A DNA stretch of 64,000 bases, taken from NCBI GenBank assembly GCA_963824395.1, contig CAWGPF010000001.1, forward strand, positions 2,046,001 to 2,110,000, in the 5' to 3' direction. This DNA is from 13-2-20CM-66-19 sp963824395 (GTDB taxonomy: Bacteria; Pseudomonadota; Gammaproteobacteria; Steroidobacterales; Steroidobacteraceae). The notes below the pieces were generated by a model. The model was not told where the DNA came from. It saw nothing but the letters and a program-made list of their open reading frames with translations, and did no database searches. Of this stretch, positions 34,788-44,023 are shown in pieces (within the stretch, counting starts at the first letter, position 1; the number at the start of each line of letters is the position of its first letter). The position numbers and the translations under genes were made by a program.

Positions 34788-34948
34788 GGGTCACGAGCTC
34801 CAGGTATTTTTGCGGAATCGAGATGAGGCCGCGCTGTACTCAGCCTGCAGGTGCGCATCGTTGCCGCGCGCCGGGAGGAAACTTGGCGACCCATCGCCGG
34901 GCTGATTTGCCCGTGCGAACTAGCGCTGCGAGCGACGCGCCCGGGGTG

Positions 34949-35254
34949 CTATTTGGGAGCTTCGACCAGGCGCGCCAGCCGGGCGCGCTGTTCGTCCCGC
35001 ACCTCGTCGAGGCTGAGACGCGTGCCGACGGCGATAACATCCAGGATCGGGTGCGATGCATCGGAGGGCAGTCGCAGCCCGTGAAGTTTCTCCCAAATGC
35101 GGATGCGGACATCAGGCGGGTTGCGATCCGAGTGCTGAGCCTCCAGATCCTCGCGCCGCTGCTGCACACGTTCGGCTTCCTGCAGGGCAATGCGCGCGCG
35201 GTGTGACTGGATTAGCTCAGTCGCGCTGGGCCGAGGTGCAGTGTCGGTGGTCAT
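34949..35254 (-). CDS. Conserved-looking small hypothetical protein
   Basis: A 101-residue protein with balanced composition. The N-terminal 45 residues are Glu/Arg/Gln-rich and helical (ARIALQEAERVQQRREDLE). The C-terminal half reads IRIWEKLHGLRLP, HPILDVIAVGTRLSLDEV and DEQRARLARL. It has no signal peptide, membrane segment or cysteine motif. Similar helical proteins occur in related bacteria, but I cannot give a function. It is transcribed in the same direction as the fasciclin gene but 160 bases away. Confidence 0.55.
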   Translation of the reverse strand: MTTDTAPRPSATELIQSHRARIALQEAERVQQRREDLEAQHSDRNPPDVRIRIWEKLHGLRLPSDASHPILDVIAVGTRLSLDEVRDEQRARLARLVEAPK

Positions 35255-36117
35255 GAGCCATGAGGTCGCGTTCAGAGGCTTCTCCGTGAATTACGCTGCC
35301 CGCGGCAGCTCAGCAATGCAGCGGCGAATCTGATCACGCGCCCCACCGCTGGAAAACGAGGATCAGTCTGCGCTTGCCGCCGGGACATTGGAAGGTAAAT
35401 CTTTCGACGCAGCGGCGCGCCGTGGATGAGGCGTCCTCGCCAAAGAACATCGCCCATCCTGCAAGAGGAGGAGGTCGGCGACCACTGCATCGGGTGAGCG
35501 CCCGCCTGGCTTCTCGAACGCGCTTGCTGTGAGCGCCGTCATCGGCGCTTATCTTCTGCACTCGGCCGCGGGCGGAAATTTTCCGGCGCACGCCGTCGAG
35601 TGCAGTCGGTCGATGAACCGGACATCGAGAACGACGTGGGATTCCTGAGCGAACTTGCCGCATTCCTCAGGTCGCACTGGGCGGTCTGGCCGCAGCCTGA
35701 CCCGATTCTACTGCTGGTCGTGGGGGGCTTTGCTGCCGCTGGCGGATCAGCTGCCGCGACTGAGTGCGGTCGCGGGCGCGACTGTGCTCGCACCGGTCTC
35801 GCGCGATGACCACGGGCACTATGCGAACGGGAACCTGATCAGTCGCCTGGCAACGAAGGTGCCGGTGTAGTAGTCGATGCAGTACGCAGTGCTATGACCT
35901 AGCACCAGCTCGGCCATGCCTGCCAGCGCGCACAGAAGCAGGAGTGCCCAGAGGATCAGGAGGAGTCGCTGGTGCCTCTCGATCAGTGCACGTGCCCGGG
36001 CGCGATCAGTCGCAGCCACCGCGGTACCGGGGTCATGGCACCTGCCAGTGGCCAGTCGACAGCCATCCGCGCCGGGCCGATGATCGCGGGGGCAGCACCG
36101 TTCATCGACCGCATCTT
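35255..36117. other. Long stretch with no well-supported gene
   Basis: No frame in the first 560 bases has a recognisable domain or convincing start. Several short frames overlap on both strands and may be decayed coding sequence. Only a weak membrane-protein frame on the minus strand (35819-36019) is a candidate. No repeat, tRNA or strong hairpin is apparent. Confidence 0.5.
35819..36019 (-). CDS. Possible small membrane protein
   Basis: A 66-residue frame starting at GTG. It has a basic N-terminus, one strong membrane helix (LLLILWALLLLCALAGMAELVL), and a short tail with Cys and Tyr. It has no relatives that I recognise and no clear ribosome binding site. The hydrophobic helix is the only reason to list it. 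Confidence 0.3.
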   Translation of the reverse strand: MAATDRARARALIERHQRLLLILWALLLLCALAGMAELVLGHSTAYCIDYYTGTFVARRLIRFPFA

Positions 36118-37011
36118 ATGCCCGAGCTACCTGACCTGACCGTCTATATGGAGGCACTCGATCGCAGGATCCGCGGCCGCCGCCTGGAGCGCGCGCTCAT
36201 TCCCTCGCCGTTTCTGCTGCGCACGGCGCTGCCGCCGATTGACTCAGTCAGCGGCAGGCGCGTGACGGGGCTGCGCCGTATCGGCAAGCGCATCGCGATC
36301 GGGTTCGAGGGCGATCTGTGGCTGGTATTCCACCTCATGATTGCCGGACGGTTGCATTGGTTTGCAGCGGGCACCGCGCTGCCTAAGCGGGCGGTGCTGG
36401 CGCGCCTTGAGTTTGAGAATGGCACGCTGACCCTGACCGAGGCGGGCACCAAGCGCCGCGCGTCGCTGCACCTGGTCGAAGGGGAGGCAGGCCTGGCACT
36501 GCAGGATCCGGGCGGACTCGAGGTGCTTGGCGCGGACCTCGAACAGTTCGCCGCACGCCTGCGCAGCGAGAACCATACTCTGAAGCGCGCCCTCACCGAT
36601 CCGCGGCTCTTCAGCGGGATTGGCAATGCCTATTCCGATGAGATCCTGCACGCGGCGAAGCTGTCCCCTGTCATGCTGACCAGCCGGATCGACGAGGCAG
36701 CAGTCGCACGCCTGTATCGCGCCATCCGGGAACAGCTGCAGGGATGGACGGAGCGGCTGAGGCGCGCCGCCGGCGGCGAGTTCCCCGAAAAGGTCACCGC
36801 GTTCCGGGACGACATGGCGGTGCATGGCCGATTCGGCTTCCCCTGCCCGGTGTGCGGGACACCCGTGCAGCGTATCCGCTACGCCGAGAACGAGACGAAC
36901 TACTGTGCCCGCTGCCAGAACGGGGGCCGGCTGCTGGCAGACCGCGCGCTGTCACGACTGCTGAAGGAAGACTGGCCCCGCAGCGTCGATGGCTTCGATC
37001 GCGACGCCTAG
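36118..37011 (+). CDS. Fpg/Nei-family DNA glycosylase
   Basis: A 297-residue base-excision enzyme with AP-lyase activity. The catalytic N-terminus is MPELPDL, in which the Pro after Met is the nucleophile and Glu3 the acid. The Lys region RRIGKRIAIGF, the helix-two-turn-helix around DPRLFSGIGNAYSDEILHAAKLSP, and a C4 zinc finger (CPVC then CARC at the end) follow. It could be Fpg or Nei; no motif here decides it. The start at 36118 is the first possible one for the required N-terminus. Confidence 0.93.
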   Translation: MPELPDLTVYMEALDRRIRGRRLERALIPSPFLLRTALPPIDSVSGRRVTGLRRIGKRIAIGFEGDLWLVFHLMIAGRLHWFAAGTALPKRAVLARLEFENGTLTLTEAGTKRRASLHLVEGEAGLALQDPGGLEVLGADLEQFAARLRSENHTLKRALTDPRLFSGIGNAYSDEILHAAKLSPVMLTSRIDEAAVARLYRAIREQLQGWTERLRRAAGGEFPEKVTAFRDDMAVHGRFGFPCPVCGTPVQRIRYAENETNYCARCQNGGRLLADRALSRLLKEDWPRSVDGFDRDA

Positions 37012-37125
37012 ATCCCTTCCTCCTGCCGGCAGCGACCCGCCGGCTGGCGTCGGATGTCCCAGGGCCACAGCGGCCGCGCCGGCCGCCGCAGCGGTTATCA
37101 TGGGCGCCACGCCCTTGGAGTCCCT

Positions 37126-38988
37126 ATGCTGAGCTGGTTCGAGCGGCGGGTCGATCCCTACCCGCCCACGGTCAGGCGCGCTTATTCGCGCGAGCTGCTG
37201 CCGTTTCTATGGCAGTGCGCGGAAGGCCTGCGTGGCTATCTCTTGGCCATGACGATCCTCACCGGCCTGATCGGGGCTTTTGAGGCGCTGCTGTTTTCCA
37301 TGCTCGGGCGCCTGATCGACTGGATGGGCCACTCCACCCCAGAGCACTTTCTCGCCGACCAGCGCACCCACCTGTGGATTCTGGGACTGATCCTGGCGGC
37401 CAGCCCGCTCGTCATCGCGCTGCAGGCCTGGATCAAGTATCAGGCGATCACGCCCGTGTTTCCCATGCGGCTGCGCTGGATCTTTCACCAGCAGATGCTC
37501 AGCCAGAGCATGAGTTTCTTCCATGACGAGTTCGCCGGGCGTATCGCGGCGAAGGTGATGCAGACCGCACTCGCAGTGCGGGACGCCTGGGTCACGGTGG
37601 CCGACATTCTCGTCTACGTCGTGGTCTACCTGATCACTGTCGCAGTGGTGGTTGCAGCCTTCGACGCCTGGCTGCTCGCGCCGTTCATCGGCTGGGTACT
37701 CGCCTACGGCGCGGCGCTCGCGTATTTCGTCCCCAGGCTCGGCAAGGTCGCTTCCGATCAGGCCGACGCCCGCTCCCTCATGACCGGCCGGGTCACCGAC
37801 GCCTACACGAACATCTCCACGATCAAGCTCTTTGCGCATGGCAGTCGCGAGGCCAGGTACGCGCGCGCCGCGATGGAGGAGTTCATGATTACGGCGCGCC
37901 GACAGTCGCGCTACGTAAGCAGCTTCGAGATCTTCAATCATTGCCTGAGCGTGTTGCTGATCGCGGCCACCGCGGCCATTGCGATCGAACTGTGGATTCA
38001 CGGCGCCGTCGGGCTCGGCGCGGTCGCGGCCGCGACCGCCATGGCACTGCGGCTGAATGGCATTTCGCACTGGATCATGTGGGAGCTGGCCACGCTGTTC
38101 GAGAACGTCGGCACGGTGCAGGACGGGATCAATACCGTTACCCGCCCGGTTGAGATCGTGGACCGGCCGCAGGCCGAGCCGCTGCGCGTCAGGCATGGCG
38201 AGATCCGCTTCGAGCACGTGCGTTTCCGCTACGGCGGCGAGCGGCGCGTGATCGAGAACCTCTCGCTCACGATCCGGCCGGGCGAGAAGATCGGCCTGGT
38301 AGGGCGTTCGGGGGCCGGCAAATCGACGCTGGTCAACCTGCTGCTGCGCTTCTACGCGGTCGAGTCGGGCCGCGTACTCATCGACGGCCAGGACATCGCG
38401 CTCGCCACCCAGGAGAGCATCCGCGCCCAGATCGGCATGGTCACGCAGGACACGGCGCTACTACACCGATCAGTGCGCGAGAACATCCTTTACGGCCGCC
38501 CCGACGCCAGCGAGGCCGAGATGCATGCCGCCGCGCGCCGTGCGCGCGCCGAGGAGTTCATCGAGGGGCTAAGTGATGCCTACGGGAACCGCGGCTATGA
38601 AGCGCTCGTCGGCGAGCGAGGCGTGAAGCTCTCCGGAGGCCAGCGGCAGCGCATTGCGCTCGCGCGCGTGATGCTCAAGGACGCGCCCATCCTGCTGCTC
38701 GATGAGGCAACCAGCGCACTGGACTCCGAAGTGGAGGTCGCAATCCAGGAGACGCTGTCACTGCTGATGCGCAGCAAGACCGTGGTGGCCATCGCACACC
38801 GGCTGTCGACGATCGCGGCCATGGACCGTTTAATCGTGCTCGACGCCGGCAGTATCGTCGAGCAGGGGACGCACGCAAGCCTGCTCGCGGCGCAGGGGCT
38901 GTATGCGCGCCTGTGGGCGCACCAGAGTGGCGGGTTCCTGGGAGATGACGCGGACGTGCTTACCGAGAAGCAACCGGTACGCGCCTGA
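37126..38988 (+). CDS. ABC exporter, fused permease and ATPase
   Basis: A 620-residue half-transporter. Six membrane helices (about residues 30-330) are followed by one ATPase with Walker A GRSGAGKST, signature LSGGQRQR, Walker B ILLLDEATSALD and the H-loop VAIAHRLST. It would act as a homodimer to export a lipid, peptide or drug, like MsbA or the ATM-type exporters. The ATG at 37126 has GGAG with a 6-base spacer and gives a short cytoplasmic start (MLSWFERRVDPYPPT). The substrate cannot be told. It ends 11 bases from the converging Rieske gene. Confidence 0.92.
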   Translation: MLSWFERRVDPYPPTVRRAYSRELLPFLWQCAEGLRGYLLAMTILTGLIGAFEALLFSMLGRLIDWMGHSTPEHFLADQRTHLWILGLILAASPLVIALQAWIKYQAITPVFPMRLRWIFHQQMLSQSMSFFHDEFAGRIAAKVMQTALAVRDAWVTVADILVYVVVYLITVAVVVAAFDAWLLAPFIGWVLAYGAALAYFVPRLGKVASDQADARSLMTGRVTDAYTNISTIKLFAHGSREARYARAAMEEFMITARRQSRYVSSFEIFNHCLSVLLIAATAAIAIELWIHGAVGLGAVAAATAMALRLNGISHWIMWELATLFENVGTVQDGINTVTRPVEIVDRPQAEPLRVRHGEIRFEHVRFRYGGERRVIENLSLTIRPGEKIGLVGRSGAGKSTLVNLLLRFYAVESGRVLIDGQDIALATQESIRAQIGMVTQDTALLHRSVRENILYGRPDASEAEMHAAARRARAEEFIEGLSDAYGNRGYEALVGERGVKLSGGQRQRIALARVMLKDAPILLLDEATSALDSEVEVAIQETLSLLMRSKTVVAIAHRLSTIAAMDRLIVLDAGSIVEQGTHASLLAAQGLYARLWAHQSGGFLGDDADVLTEKQPVRA

Positions 38989-38999
38989 GGGGCGCCGAG

Positions 39000-40097
39000 T
39001 TACCCGGAAGCGCTGCCGCAGCGTGCCAGCACGCCACGCAGGTCTTTGATCGCCGGGAATACCTCGTTGTTCCAGTCTGCGCCCTGGGCGTCGTGGGCAC
39101 GCTGCTCGCACTCCACGATTTCCTTGTCCTCGCGGAAGATATTCTCCGTGAACCAGGTCACGAACGGCCACACCGCGTGGATCAGCCCGGGAATGGGCGG
39201 CTTCTTGACCGACAGGTAGCCAAAGGTGTGATTGGTACGCTGCTGCGCGTCCTGCGGCGTGTAACCGAGCCACACGTCCAGCACCGGATCCTGGGTGTCC
39301 TGGATATCGCGCCCCACCCACACGCGCAGGTTCTGATAGGGGTAGTCGGTGCGGATGCGCATGTGGTCGCTCAGATCCTTCTTCTTCTCGCCACGCTTGC
39401 GCATCAGATCGACGATCACCTGCTCGCCGAGGGTCGACTTGCCCGCCGTGCGGCTGAAGCTGTACTCCACCTGCGCCCAGCGTTCCCCATGATCGCGCCC
39501 GAGGCATTGCGCGCGGATCGAGCCCATGTACCTGCGGTGCATGAACTGGTGGTTCATGTCGAACAGGTTCTCATGCATGAAGGTGTAGTGGCAGGCCACT
39601 TCGCGGTACAGGCGGCGGGTCTTGTACTCGGGGCGGCGGAAGGAGCCGAGTGCGGCAGGCTGGCGGCTTGCCGCCAGCGCCGGATCGCCCGGGAATACGA
39701 AGATCATCCCGTCGACCTCACACGCAGGATAGCTGCGCACCCCGTTGGGCAGCCGTTCCTTGCCAAGATACGGCACGCTCACGCACTTGCCGCTGCAGTC
39801 GTAGGTCCAGCCGTGGTAATGGCACTTCAGTTCCTCGCCCGCCACCACGCCCAGGTGCAGGGGAACCTGGCGGTGCGCACAGCGATCCTCCAGAGCCATG
39901 ACCCGGCCGGAGGCGCCGCGATAGAGGACGATCGGTTCGCCCGCGAAGCGCCGGCCGATGGCGCGCCCGGCCGCCAGCTGCGTCGACCAGGCGAGGGGAT
40001 ACCAGTAGTCGGGGTGCGCTCCGACGCTGCGCAGGTCAAAGGCGTTGGGTGCATTCGCAGGCTGCACGGGAATCGCTCGGGTATTGTCTTCCGGCAC
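39000..40097 (-). CDS. Rieske-type non-heme iron oxygenase alpha subunit
   Basis: A 365-residue aromatic-ring-hydroxylating-type oxygenase. The Rieske cluster is bound by Cys-x-His (CAHRQVPLHLG) and Cys-x2-His (CHYHGWTY) around residues 65-90. The mononuclear iron site is ENLFDMNHQFMHRRY, with two His and an upstream Asp. The GTG at 40097 has AGGAAA 8 bases upstream and avoids overlap with the neighbouring lipoprotein gene, so I use it instead of the frame opening at 40202. The preferred substrate (aromatic ring, carnitine, choline or steroid) cannot be decided. No ferredoxin or reductase gene is nearby. Confidence 0.9.
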   Translation of the reverse strand: MPEDNTRAIPVQPANAPNAFDLRSVGAHPDYWYPLAWSTQLAAGRAIGRRFAGEPIVLYRGASGRVMALEDRCAHRQVPLHLGVVAGEELKCHYHGWTYDCSGKCVSVPYLGKERLPNGVRSYPACEVDGMIFVFPGDPALAASRQPAALGSFRRPEYKTRRLYREVACHYTFMHENLFDMNHQFMHRRYMGSIRAQCLGRDHGERWAQVEYSFSRTAGKSTLGEQVIVDLMRKRGEKKKDLSDHMRIRTDYPYQNLRVWVGRDIQDTQDPVLDVWLGYTPQDAQQRTNHTFGYLSVKKPPIPGLIHAVWPFVTWFTENIFREDKEIVECEQRAHDAQGADWNNEVFPAIKDLRGVLARCGSASG

Positions 40098-40135
40098 TTT
40101 AGGGTTTCCTGGGCTCGAGGCGGTGATCCGATCGG

Positions 40136-40591
40136 CTACCAGCCGACCGGACCGTAAACGAATCCGAAGCCTGGGTATACCGGCCCCGCCCAGGGGCCCC
40201 ACGCGTCCCAGTTCCAGGCGGCATCGGAGTACATCTGCGCGCTCATCTGCTGCTCGTCCGCCAGGTGCTGCGCGAGCTGGTTGGCCTTGTACTGGTTATA
40301 GGCCTGCTGCGTGCCGACATACAGGCATCCGCAGACGATCGGGTCGGAGTACACGTAGTGGATGGTGTCGCCGTTTTGGCGCTGTACGAACTGGTTGGGG
40401 GGCAGGCGCTTCAGCATCGTCTGGCGCTCGGGCGTGTTGGCCGGCTTGATGATGAAGCCGGCGGCCGATAGTTTGTCCTCGCGAGACTCGATGCGGTCCT
40501 GCTGCGTCTGACAGGCAGCGACGCACCAGGCGCCGATCACGATGCCTGCGAGCGCGGCACGGCGTGCGATTGTGGGAAGCTTGCTATGCAT
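40136..40591 (-). CDS. Lipoprotein, paralog B
   Basis: A 151-residue lipoprotein. The signal ends in a lipobox (WCVAAC) with Cys near residue 27. The mature part is shared with the neighbour at 40631: KPANTPERQTML, LPPNQF, GDTIHYVYSDPIVCGCLYVG and QQAYNQYKANQLAQHLADEQ. It ends in an aromatic/Gly-rich tail (WGPWAGPVYPGFGFVYGPV). A pair of conserved Cys (VCGC) suggests a bound metal or a disulfide. The function is unknown. The second Met (MHSKL) is taken as start. Confidence 0.82.
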   Translation of the reverse strand: MHSKLPTIARRAALAGIVIGAWCVAACQTQQDRIESREDKLSAAGFIIKPANTPERQTMLKRLPPNQFVQRQNGDTIHYVYSDPIVCGCLYVGTQQAYNQYKANQLAQHLADEQQMSAQMYSDAAWNWDAWGPWAGPVYPGFGFVYGPVGW

Positions 40592-40630
40592 ACGAATAAC
40601 CACCAGTGCGTTCAGGGATGCGCGAACCCA

Positions 40631-41074
40631 TCACCAGCCCACCACGGGGCCGTAGACGAATCCGAAGTTGGCGTCGGGCGGGCCCCAGGGTCCCCAAGCG
40701 TTCCACGACCACGCCGCGTTGGCGTATGTTAGCGCGGCGAGCTGCTGTTCACTGGCCAGATGCTGCGCCAGCTGGTTGGACCGGTAGCGGTCATACGCCT
40801 GCTGCGACCCGACGTACAGACAGTCGCAGACCAGCGGATCGGCGTACACATAGTGAACGGCGTTGCCATTGGCCCGGATCAGAAACTGGTGCGGTGGCAG
40901 TTGCGACAGCATCGTCTGGCGTTCCGGCGTATTGGCAGGCTTCATGAGAAACCCGGCCGCGGCGAGGTTGTCCTCGTAGGCGCCGATGTCAGGCGGGGCG
41001 GTCTGGCAGGCCGCAAGCGTCACAGTCAGGAGCGCGGCCGCCAGCGCGGCATGGGTGGAAGCCTTCGGGTTCAT
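40631..41074 (-). CDS. Lipoprotein, paralog A
   Basis: A 147-residue lipoprotein starting at MNPKAST with GAGGA 6 bases upstream. The lipobox is LAAC. After it, the protein repeats the pattern of the downstream gene: KPANTPERQTML, LPPHQF, HYVYADPLVCDCLYVG, QQAYDRYRSNQLAQHLASEQQ and an aromatic tail that ends VYGPVVGW. The two genes are 39 bases apart on the same strand, evidently a tandem duplication. No known family is recognised. Confidence 0.82.
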   Translation of the reverse strand: MNPKASTHAALAAALLTVTLAACQTAPPDIGAYEDNLAAAGFLMKPANTPERQTMLSQLPPHQFLIRANGNAVHYVYADPLVCDCLYVGSQQAYDRYRSNQLAQHLASEQQLAALTYANAAWSWNAWGPWGPPDANFGFVYGPVVGW

Positions 41075-41317
41075 CAGGGTCCTCGGCATGGGGCTGACCT
41101 TACAGATAATCCCACATTCCTCGGTGTCACCGGGGAACCACGGTGCAGCTTGGCCTTTGCCACCCAGAAGGACCGCGGCCGCGGATCTGGTGCTTCTGAG
41201 TGCACCGTCGCGTTTGTGCTGGCAGCACTGCCGTGCCGAGAACTGCGGCACAGGAGGTCTGGGCAGACGCGCGTGGTCTCATGCGGGAGCGGTCGGTTGC
41301 CGCGGCCGTTGGGCAGG

Positions 41318-41584
41318 GTGCGGGCGGTCATTGCAGGCTCGCAGGTTCACGCGCCGGCTCAGCTTTACGGGCACCACAACTTCGCCGCCCGCTCACTGGG
41401 CGTGGCCCGCGAGGTCGGCAACTTCGCGACGATCGGCTCCAACGACATCGCCTCCTCGCTGCTCATTCGCAACGGAGGCTGGCTCTTGTGCGGGGATGCG
41501 GGTTTCCAGGGTGCGTGCGTGACCCTCGGGCCGGGCCGCTCTCCGAGTCTGCGCACCATGGGACTTGATGATCAGTTTTCCTAA
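41318..41584 (+). CDS. Truncated beta/gamma-crystallin domain protein
   Basis: An 88-residue frame from a GTG at 41318. It has two Greek-key motifs. The first contains AQLYGHHNFAARSL and the calcium-type loop GSNDIASSLL. The second has WLLCGDAGFQGACVTLGPG and SLRTMGLDDQFS, and it stops directly after the first Ser of the second NDxxSS-like motif (DDQFS). Related proteins continue for several more residues. No clear signal peptide precedes it, although crystallin-domain proteins of this kind are usually exported, so the gene may be cut at both ends. The start is tentative. Confidence 0.55.
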   Translation: MRAVIAGSQVHAPAQLYGHHNFAARSLGVAREVGNFATIGSNDIASSLLIRNGGWLLCGDAGFQGACVTLGPGRSPSLRTMGLDDQFS

Positions 41585-41706
41585 GGTGCGGCGCGCAGGT
41601 CACTAGGCGGTGGCCGTTGCCGGCCGCCAGCGCCGGCAGTCACCGATCCAACACGCCGCCGCCGCATTGCCTTCGCGGGGCTGCTTCAGGGATCATCCAG
41701 TGGTCT

Positions 41707-42297
41707 ATGCCAAGTGATCAGGGCAACTATCAGTTGCGGGTGGCAACCCTGCAGGACCAGCCGGCGCTGGAAGACCTGATCGCCCGCTCCATACGCGCCC
41801 TCGGCGCAGCCGACTACTCCCGCGAGCAAATCGAGGCAGCGCTGCGCGGCGCCTTTGGTGTGGACACGCAGCTGATCCGCGATGGCACGTACTTCGTGGT
41901 CGTGACGACCGCCGGCGCGATAGTCGCCTGCGGTGGCTGGAGCCGTCGGCGCACGCTGTTCGGCAGCGATACGCGCGCCGAGCGTGACGAGTCGTGGCTC
42001 GATCCACGCACCGATGCCGCGAAGGTCAGGGCGTTCTTTGTCGACCCGGCGCACGCGCGGCGCGGGCTCGGGCGCCGGCTCCTTGCGCGCAGCGAGGCGG
42101 AAGCCGCGCGCGCCGGGTTCGCGCGCGCGGAACTCATGGCGACCTTGCCCGGGGTGCAGCTCTACGAAAGATGCGGCTACCTCGCCGGCGCGCGCATCGT
42201 CCATCCATTGCCGGGCGGACTGGATATCGTCTTCGTGCCCATGTCCAAGGCCGTCCTTGCCGAGGCAGCAACCTCTCACTCCAACCCAGAAAGCTGA
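41707..42297 (+). CDS. GNAT-family N-acetyltransferase
   Basis: A 196-residue acetyltransferase. The acetyl-CoA-binding motif A is VRAFFVDPAHARRGLGRRLL, followed by a helix (EAEAARAGFARAEL) and the C-terminal strand YERCGYLAG. The start at 41707 gives the usual short N-terminus (RVATLQDQPALEDLI). The substrate is unknown. It ends 8 bases before the Tat amidase gene on the same strand. Confidence 0.88.
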   Translation: MPSDQGNYQLRVATLQDQPALEDLIARSIRALGAADYSREQIEAALRGAFGVDTQLIRDGTYFVVVTTAGAIVACGGWSRRRTLFGSDTRAERDESWLDPRTDAAKVRAFFVDPAHARRGLGRRLLARSEAEAARAGFARAELMATLPGVQLYERCGYLAGARIVHPLPGGLDIVFVPMSKAVLAEAATSHSNPES

Positions 42298-42305
42298 ACG
42301 TCACC

Positions 42306-43871
42306 ATGAACCGTCGAGAATTTGTGGAGACCCTCGCCGCGGCGGCCCTGGCCACAGGCGCCGGCGTCGCAACTGCCGCCCCTGCCGCCGGCGCAACCGG
42401 CTTTGACCCGAGTGAGAAATCCATCGGCGAGCTCAGCGACGCCCAGGCGCACGGCACGCTCAGCGCGGTGGCGCTGACGCAGAGCTACATCGACCGCATC
42501 GAGCGCTACGACCGGCGCGGCCCGAAGATCGGCGCGGTTCTGGCGCTCAATCCGCGTGCCCTCGAGGATGCGCGCGCACTCGACGCCGAGCGTCGTGCCG
42601 GCAAGCTGCGCGGACCGCTGCACGGCATACCACTCCTTATTAAGGACAACGTGGAGACGCGCGACCCTATGCCGACCACGGCCGGCTCGCTCGCGCTCGC
42701 CGGCGCACGGCACAACGAGGATGCGCCGATGGCGGCACGGCTGCGCGGCGCCGGGGCGGTCGTGCTCGGTAAGGCCAACCTGAGCGAGTGGGCCAATTTT
42801 CGCTCCAGCCGCTCGGTAAGCGGCTGGAGTGCGGTCGGCGGCCAGACCCGCTGCCCCTACGATCCGACCCGCAATCCGTCCGGCTCCAGCGCCGGGCCCG
42901 CCGCGGGAGCTGCCGCAAACCTGTGTGCCGCGGCTGTCGGCTCCGAGACCGATGGCTCGATCCTGGCACCCGCATCGCTTAACGGTCTGGTGGGGCTGAA
43001 GCCGACGGTAGGGCTGGTCAGCGGCGTCGGCGTCGTGCCCATCACGCGCCGCCAGGACACTACCGGCCCGATGACGCGCACGGTGGCCGATGCTGCGCGG
43101 CTCATGACGGTCATGGCTGAGCCCGGCGTGACCTGGGATGGCGTGGCGGACCTCGAGGCCCCGCCCCGGGGGCTGCGTCTTGGGGTGCTGGCGCCGCCGG
43201 ACTCAACTCATCCGGAGGTGCTCAGTCAGTCGCAGGACTGGTTCAAGCTCCTGCAGAGCGAGGGCTTCACGCTGGTCGACGTAGCGGCGCCGCGCGCATG
43301 GAACACGCTCCTCGAGGACGAATTCGAGGTGCTGCTCTATGACTTCAAAGCGGACCTCAACGCCTATCTGGCGCGCTTCAAAGGCACGCTCCCGGTGCGC
43401 AACCTGGCGGACCTGATCGAGTTCAACAGCCAGCACGCAGCCCAGGAGATGCCCTTCTTTGGCCAGGAACTGTTCGTGCAGGCCGAGGCGCGCGGTCCGC
43501 GCACTACACCGGCGTACCTGAAGGGCCTGCATCACATCGAGGACGTATCCGACGCACACGGCCTGCGCGAGCTGTTTGATAAGTACCGAGTGGATGCTCT
43601 GGTCGCCTCGGGCAACGGACCGGCCGAGCTCATCGATCACGTCTGGGGAGACCGCTACGAGAACAGTGGCGGCTGGCCCCCGATGTGCTCCGCCGCGGCC
43701 GTTGCCGGCTGGCCAAGCCTGACCGTGCCTGCAGGATTCGTCGCCGGGCTGCCCGTTGGCATCCATTTCGTGGCGCCGCGCTTCAAGGAGGGCCGGCTGC
43801 TGCAGATCGGGCGTTCGTTCGAGCGCGCCAGGCGCGCGCGCCAGGCGCCCAGGCTCGACGCTTACGTCTGA
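42306..43871 (+). CDS. Tat-exported amidase (amidase signature family)
   Basis: A 521-residue enzyme that hydrolyses amides with a Ser-cisSer-Lys triad. The N-terminus is a Tat signal (MNRREFVETLAAAALATGAG). The triad Lys is in PLLIKDNVETRD; the Ser-rich loop is NPSGSSAGPAAG, and the nucleophilic Ser segment SETDGSILAPAS follows. Many family members have GGSSGGSAA here, so this is a variant. The central part DDEFEVLLYDFKADLN resembles peptide-amidase or aryl-acylamidase enzymes. The TonB receptor gene follows about 150 bases later. Confidence 0.92.
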   Translation: MNRREFVETLAAAALATGAGVATAAPAAGATGFDPSEKSIGELSDAQAHGTLSAVALTQSYIDRIERYDRRGPKIGAVLALNPRALEDARALDAERRAGKLRGPLHGIPLLIKDNVETRDPMPTTAGSLALAGARHNEDAPMAARLRGAGAVVLGKANLSEWANFRSSRSVSGWSAVGGQTRCPYDPTRNPSGSSAGPAAGAAANLCAAAVGSETDGSILAPASLNGLVGLKPTVGLVSGVGVVPITRRQDTTGPMTRTVADAARLMTVMAEPGVTWDGVADLEAPPRGLRLGVLAPPDSTHPEVLSQSQDWFKLLQSEGFTLVDVAAPRAWNTLLEDEFEVLLYDFKADLNAYLARFKGTLPVRNLADLIEFNSQHAAQEMPFFGQELFVQAEARGPRTTPAYLKGLHHIEDVSDAHGLRELFDKYRVDALVASGNGPAELIDHVWGDRYENSGGWPPMCSAAAVAGWPSLTVPAGFVAGLPVGIHFVAPRFKEGRLLQIGRSFERARRARQAPRLDAYV

Positions 43872-44023
43872 AGCGCTACGACGAATGTCGGGCACTTACA
43901 ACAACTGCTGCCATAGCGTACAAATTAGTCTGCAATTACCGTTGAGTGGCGCGCGCCGCCTCCTGTAGCATCTTCTCCACCGCGCGACTCAGGACGCGCC
44001 AGGCTGGTCAGGGGAGCAACGCC

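Noticed and set aside
35272..35663. Possible remnant of an iron-dependent dioxygenase on the minus strand (ERFTFQCPGGKRRLILVFQ)
   Set aside because: Only a short stretch looks protein-like, the family could not be named and no active-site His/Asp pattern is visible.
41160..41185. CCGCGGCCGCGG palindrome as a regulatory site
   Set aside because: Such runs arise readily in DNA of this base composition and it is not placed at a clear promoter.
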